Assembly: GCA_032718475.1 (NCBI GenBank) | Contig: JAUCBJ010004311.1 | Location: 1 to 34,375 of the forward strand | From: Nemertoderma westbladi | Taxonomy: Eukaryota > Xenacoelomorpha > Nemertodermatida > Nemertodermatidae | Length of the DNA: 34,375 nucleotides | Reading direction: 5' to 3' | In this document: positions 30,284 through 34,375 of the stretch, piece after piece | Layout of the letters: each line of letters begins with the position of its first letter | Position numbering within the stretch: position 1 is the first letter of the stretch | Made by a program: the position numbers and the translations under genes | The notes under the pieces: generated by a model | The model's database searches: none | Seen by the model: only the letters and a program-made list of their open reading frames with translations | Told to the model about the DNA's origin: nothing

Positions 30284-30750
30284 AATCGATCACAGTTTAA
30301 AATTGTTTAAGTTTTTGTTTAGTTTTAAGGTTAACAGCTTAAACGTAACAGTCAGGCAGTTCGTAACAGTCAGGCAGTAATTTACAGCTGTATCGGTAGT
30401 GCATTGAAAATATAATATGTGTTATATATATGTTTAAATTTATTTTGAATAAAATCAGAATAATTATAAAAATATATTAAATGGAAGAAGTTCTTTCTTC
30501 CGGGTTACATTTTATAAAATATGTTTGACCTTAAACATAACCATACCGTAACATTATTTTATTAATTATTAACTTTATTTACACTTTAACATAATATAAG
30601 TGCTATTGGGGTGGTAGCCGAAGTGGACTCTCCGCCTACCCTTTCAACATCACTTATAGAAAATAAATAATATAATGGACATTATAATGCCACCCACATG
30701 TGTCCATTTAAAGTTTTTAACTAATACGCCCCTTATCTAATATCTAATAT
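30284..30750. other. LINE 5' leader and AT-rich flank
   Basis: Contains the 18-bp direct repeat near 30338-30377; no gene recognised in the rest. Confidence 0.4.
30743..30750. repeat. Probable SINE target duplication, tail side
   Basis: TCTAATAT at 30743-30750 against TCTGATAT at 30997-31004 on the other side of the SINE; one mismatch. Confidence 0.55.
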
Positions 30751-30995
30751 CAAGCAAAGCAAAGCAAAGCAAACAGTCGGCCGAAGCCGGAGGCGACCCG
30801 AAGGCTCCTCTTTCGATAGCTGCTACCCGAGGGTAGGGGTGGGCGCTACTCCTATCCCAAGATTTGCTCGCAGTTATTTAACTGGTACTCATTTTATCGA
30901 CCCCAGTGGATGAAAGGCTGAGTGGACCCTGGCGGGGCTGAACCTACAACCAATAGATTGCAGGCCCGGCGCTCAACCAACTGAGCTACCCCGCC
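30751..30995 (-). mobile_element. tRNA-derived SINE, family 1, fuller copy
   Basis: Head on the minus strand at 30995 with GGCGGGG, A box TAGCTCAGTTGG and B box GGTTCAGCCCC. The middle has CCACTGGGGTCGATAAAATG, absent from the copy at 24142. The tail is a run of TTTGC pentamers (AAGCAAAGCAAAGCAAAGC on the plus strand, 30752-30770). GGTCGATAAAATGAGTACC resembles a motif I recall in tRNA-derived SINEs of molluscs and other invertebrates; that recall needs a database check. Confidence 0.9.
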
Positions 30996-30999
30996 TTCT

Positions 31000-31404
31000 G
31001 ATATACTCTGGTGATAGACTATATATTTGCCTGGTAGCTTTAGACTTTGGTGATGGTGGTACTTTAGGCCTACTTCGATTCGATAACCTTATACTAGTAC
31101 TGCATTTACTACTGTGTACCGTGAGTGTAACTGTATATGAGCATGACTGTAATATATAACCTAATATACACTGCTACTGCTGTACCGTTTTATTTGCTTT
31201 CCTTGTATCTTATAACGGTATGCACTGTATGTGTATGTACTGTATACCCGGATAGTGCCATAGTTATTGCGCTGCCTGGATAAATGTTCATGGCCTTGGC
31301 AAACATTCAAACAGCCCAATCGCCGAAGCCACTACCTACATTAATTATATTTCGTTAAGTACCTATAATTTATTTTTTACAGTGCCTTGTTAAGGCCACA
31401 GTAT
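31000..31404. other. Non-coding stretch, nothing recognised
   Basis: AT-rich, no frame and no repeat found. Confidence 0.5.
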
Positions 31405-31694
31405 AACACTGTAAAGTAAAAAGTAAAAGTAAATTTTCTTCGGCCGCTAGGCCAGGGATTACGCACAAAGTCTGACGACTTATTTCCAGTGCGGTCCCCC
31501 CAGAACTTTACTTCCCAGAGGAAACTCCAGTACTCATTTAGCTACCACTTAAGGATGCAAGGCAGAGATGCGCCCTGGCTGGTCCCTTTAAAGCATTCGT
31601 GCCGAAACGAAAACTGCCCTGGCCCATGTGAGGATCGAACCCACGACCTACAGGAGATGTGAATTCAATGCAACCACTAAACCAAGGTGGAACC
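31405..31694 (-). mobile_element. tRNA-derived SINE, family 2
   Basis: On the minus strand it starts at 31694 with GGTTCCACC, A box TGGTTTAGTGG (31674-31684), B box GGTTCGATCC (31632-31641). The body contains AATGAGTACTGGAG, recalling the AATGAGTACC motif of family 1, and the tail is TTTACTTTTACTTTTTAC (31405-31440). The head differs from family 1, so another tRNA ancestor is likely. Single copy in the window. Confidence 0.85.
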
Positions 31695-31802
31695 TTAACT
31701 GCTTTCGGAACACTGCTTTCTTCTAAGTGTACCTGTATGCCAACAGAAAATTTTCCATGGTGGATATACTAAAAATTAGTTAACCTTAATGCTGTATATA
31801 TA
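31695..31802. other. Short spacer between SINE and RTE fragment
   Basis: No feature. GTATATATA at 31794-31802 may be the left target duplication of RTE copy 3. Confidence 0.4.
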
Positions 31803-32325
31803 GACTTGTGCCTACTGTTGACGGTGACACAGAACCATTTGAAGTGTTATGGAGCGTCCTCCAGGGAGACACACTTGCACCATTCTTGTTCATAATTGTT
31901 GTTGACTATGTTCTACGCATGTCCTTAGATCATCATAATGATGATGGGGTGATGATAACTCCACCTACTGGCTCCAGAAGTCGAGGAAATTCTGCCAAGT
32001 ATCTAACTGATCTAGACTTTGCTGATGACTTAGGAGTACTCTCAGAATCACTAGAGGGAGCCCAACGGCTCCTCAGCTCATTAGAACATGCTGCTTCTAG
32101 TGTTGGTCTTTTTATTAACTCCAGAAAGACCAAAATTTTGACAGTTAAGAAAGTTTTGACAGTTAGACGCATCTTAAAGGACACTGGCCTTGAAGATGTG
32201 GATGATCTAGCAAATGTCATGGGTGATAGGGAGTTGTGGCAGCGCAATTTTGTCGACAAGCCGCAGTTGCCGGCGCAGGTGCATCCGGCAGCTGCAATGC
32301 AGCATGCCGATCCTAGTAGTAGTAG
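31803..32325 (+). mobile_element. RTE-type LINE, copy 3, 5'-truncated with internal deletion
   Basis: Collinear with 3309-3650 of RTE copy 1 (starting CTACTGTTGACGGTGACACA) up to GACAGTTAA. It then jumps to the C-terminal region (RILKDTGL, VMGDRELW) and ends with the same GATCCTAGTAGTAGTAG 3' end. About 0.5 kb is missing at the jump, where a short TTTTGACAGTTA block is duplicated (32137-32165). Flanks GTATATATA (31794-31802) and GTATCTATA (32326-32334) form an imperfect target duplication, which supports an independent insertion. Confidence 0.85.
31808..32300 (+). pseudogene. RTE reverse transcriptase fragment, palm plus tail
   Basis: Open frame with motif B SVLQGDTLAPFLFIIVVDYV, motif C LTDLDFADDLGVLSES intact, GLFINSRKTKIL, then a fused tail RILKDTGLEDVDDLANVMGD. 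The fingers, motif A and thumb are absent. Compared with copy 1 it has an insertion near the end (VHPAAAMQHADPSSS frame), because the stop is shifted. Confidence 0.85.
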
Positions 32326-32334
32326 GTATCTATA

Positions 32335-33370
32335 CACTATACAGTGCTCGAACTCGTGGCACATTACATTAAAGATATTAATTCTTCAGCTGCGAGGAAA
32401 TGACGCATGAAAACCACATGGTGAGATAAGCATGTTAATCTACACCATCAGCGGCCTGTGAAGATTATTGTAGAACTGAACAACAACATTTTATATGTGA
32501 TGAATGTTGTTGAATTCCTCTACAACATTTTCATCACCAGGGCTGGTTACTTTCCCCCAGTAAACCAGTGGATCGTTGTGAGGCTCTAATTGAATACCAG
32601 TCCACTGGGAAGAGGTAGTCAGCAACTATCCAAATAAACCTTAATCTAGAGGGTTCGTGCGAGACATATTATTAAAAGAAAGGATTTTTTCTAAGACTAC
32701 TTCTTTATCATCTGTAGACGAGATGAAGACATGCTAAGCATAGCACCCACCCAGGAGATATTGCACCAACTACAGTATCCTAACAATCCATTATTAAGGG
32801 GGCCATTACCCCAAATCTATTTTTATTTATAAAACTACTATTTTGAAATTTAAAACAATGATTTGTGATCTTTTACTAAACTAAGAAAACTGAGTATGGA
32901 TATCTTCATAAACCCGTTTGTTAGAAAAATATGGAACTTTTTGTGCAGGTTGGATTTTCTAAAAATTGTATAAATTTTGAGGTATTTATATGTAAAATAT
33001 CTCTTGTTTAAGAATCTATAATACCAGCTGGGTTGAAGTTCTCGGTCTAACACTTTGGAAAAATTGACCTATGTTGGCTATCTTTTTTGAACATTTCAGC
33101 ACAAAATTATTGTTTTTGAAAAATTTATGGGGGTTTCAGTATGTTCGACTATATTTTGGAAATCAATATTTTGTGATAGACAAATGATAGCAGGTACAAA
33201 ATAGGTTCTAGAAACCCATGCCCATCTTTTACAAAACCAATACTCACGATTGTACTCCTAAAACTGCCGATCATTTTGGTATATGTTTGATGACAATTGA
33301 GTGAAAAATAAAAAAATAGTAGGGAATTTAGTGATGAATAATGTCAAAATCCACAAACTGATAGAAAGGT
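32335..33370. other. Non-coding stretch, nothing recognised
   Basis: No frame above about 67 codons and no known domain; not confidently related to the Ty3-like element. Confidence 0.5.
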
Positions 33371-33379
33371 TGTTTTATA

Positions 33380-33880
33380 CAGAGAGTCATGTATATCAGC
33401 CATAAATACTGTTGGTGAAAATGTGAGCGAATAATACCAAACCAATAAAGGACATATTTAAGGGAGTAACAACTGTGGATGTAATATCGGCGACCGACAG
33501 AGTTATAGTGCGGTATGATTAAGTGTGTTAAAGTAATGAACAAACAAATTGTGAGGAAGCAATGTTAACGGAAAAACCCATTAAACACTGCATATTAGTG
33601 AAGCCAAGAGAGGCAATAATTATATGAAGTAACTGTTATACAGTGGGACGATATTGTGTGCATAATAGTAATCATTGTTGTACAGAACAAACGGACAATA
33701 TTGTTTGGGAATTGGCACCGTACACACAGCCGGGATGAGTACCTGGGATTTGAAGGATACATACAAGGGCCTTGGTTGAAGTGTTAATATTAGAGCGGCC
33801 AGATGTTTAGTGATTATTGGTACTATTTCAGTGTAGGATTTAATTCTTGAGTGTAATTCTACATTCAATGTCACCTCTTT
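33380..33880. repeat. Unclassified dispersed repeat, copy 2
   Basis: Diverged relative of 24390-24972 in the same orientation: AATACCAAACCAATAAA at about 33433, GAGTAACAACTGTGGATG at about 33464 and a TTCTACA..AATGTCACCTCT block at about 33858-33882. Internal parts align only in patches. Confidence 0.7.
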
Positions 33881-34375
33881 CTATACTTTCCATATTTTGC
33901 TGCATACGCTAACTGCATAGCAAAATCTTATATTTTTATCAGAAAATCATTCAATTTCCGTGCGTATTATATTTATGCCTAACTCATGTTGTATACCACG
34001 GTGAACCTTGTTTATATGTTGCCTAGCAGCAGTTATGGTAGTGCTGGGCTCCCATTGGTAACTACCGGTAAAGGTATGCCCTATTGGCTGTTCTATTTTG
34101 CATTGTTGCTTGTTTATATGGTCGATATTCATCCCATTACTCTCAGGCGTAACCTAACAACATATTAGCCTGTTGCGAGTCATGTAACTTGCAGTACTCG
34201 TAGTATTCCACCTTGCTGTGTGCATAGTAACTTGCTGCATGCATTTTAACATCTTGCTTGCTTGCATTATTATTATTTACTATTATTGCTCTACTATTGT
34301 TGATAAATATACAAGACCAGAGATCAAACCAACTCGATTTCCACACGGTTAGTGCTGACTGCGCCCTGTCTGTAA
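33881..34375. other. Non-coding stretch, nothing recognised
   Basis: Short frames on both strands overlap each other and have no recognised domain. One ACCGGT palindrome at about 34063. Confidence 0.5.

Larger units (their letters stand above)
26467..30420 (-). mobile_element. Minus-strand non-LTR retrotransposon, third LINE family
   Basis: ORF1 (29411-30283), then an endonuclease region (28288-29267) and RT with C-terminal finger (26653-28190), in transcription order on the minus strand. The 3' untranslated part (about 26467-26652) is AT-rich. The 5' leader contains an 18-bp direct repeat CGTAACAGTCAGGCAGT at 30338-30377. The outer ends are not sharply defined. Clade not assigned: the ORF2 C-terminal cysteine finger and endonuclease fit the Jockey/I/R1 superfamilies. 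Confidence 0.8.

Noticed and set aside
32335-33370. 3' part and 3' LTR of the Ty3-like element
   Set aside because: I looked for integrase C-terminal motifs, a polypurine tract with a matching LTR, and similarity to 1541-2137, and found nothing convincing.
1-34375. Prokaryotic defence, CRISPR or operon-like systems
   Set aside because: Spliced exons, SINEs, LINEs and piggyBac show an animal genome; no spacer arrays or ribosome-binding-site driven gene clusters exist here.

Overview
The window looks like a non-coding, transposon-rich stretch of an animal genome. It is AT-rich and contains four kinds of non-LTR or LTR retroelement, a piggyBac element, tRNA-derived SINEs, long G and C homopolymers, and three single-domain EGF exons with GT/AG splice borders. 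I see no bacterial operons, rRNA, CRISPR array or phage genes. An aquatic invertebrate metazoan fits best; I cannot name the phylum from sequence alone.

Left half (about 2.1 to 19.6 kb): one stack of nested elements, readable like strata. The oldest layer is a Ty3-like element whose gag starts at 2138. An RTE-type LINE with a 10-bp target duplication interrupts gag at 2749-4341. A CR1/L2-type LINE (about 4510-14293), which carries its own internal 1.2-kb duplication and two insertions (7316-8358 and 8627-10954), interrupts it again at the zinc-knuckle region. The rest of gag and a decayed pol (protease, RT, RNase H, integrase) run from 14294 to about 17306. A second RTE copy then interrupts integrase, and that copy is itself split by a 1.82-kb piggyBac element (17510-19332) at a TTAA site.

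Middle (19.6 to 26.1 kb): introns of a minus-strand gene with calcium-binding EGF exons at 25998-26120, 23958-24080 and 19725-19850, all in phase 1-1. The introns hold a G-tract-ended inverted-repeat element, a foldback-like structure with inverted 15-bp minisatellites, a 36-bp minisatellite, a nearly perfect 40-bp-arm hairpin, a tRNA-derived SINE and an unclassified dispersed repeat.

Right (26.5 to 34.4 kb): a third LINE family on the minus strand (ORF1 plus endonuclease and RT, frameshifted), a second copy of the first SINE, a different tRNA-derived SINE, a third 5'-truncated RTE fragment with an internal deletion, and a second copy of the dispersed repeat. Nearly every mobile-element reading frame is broken. 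The exceptions are the 5'-truncated RTE reverse transcriptase at 2750-4300 and ORF1 of the minus-strand LINE. The genes do not form a pathway; the likely functional host content is the EGF-repeat gene, of which only three exons are visible.
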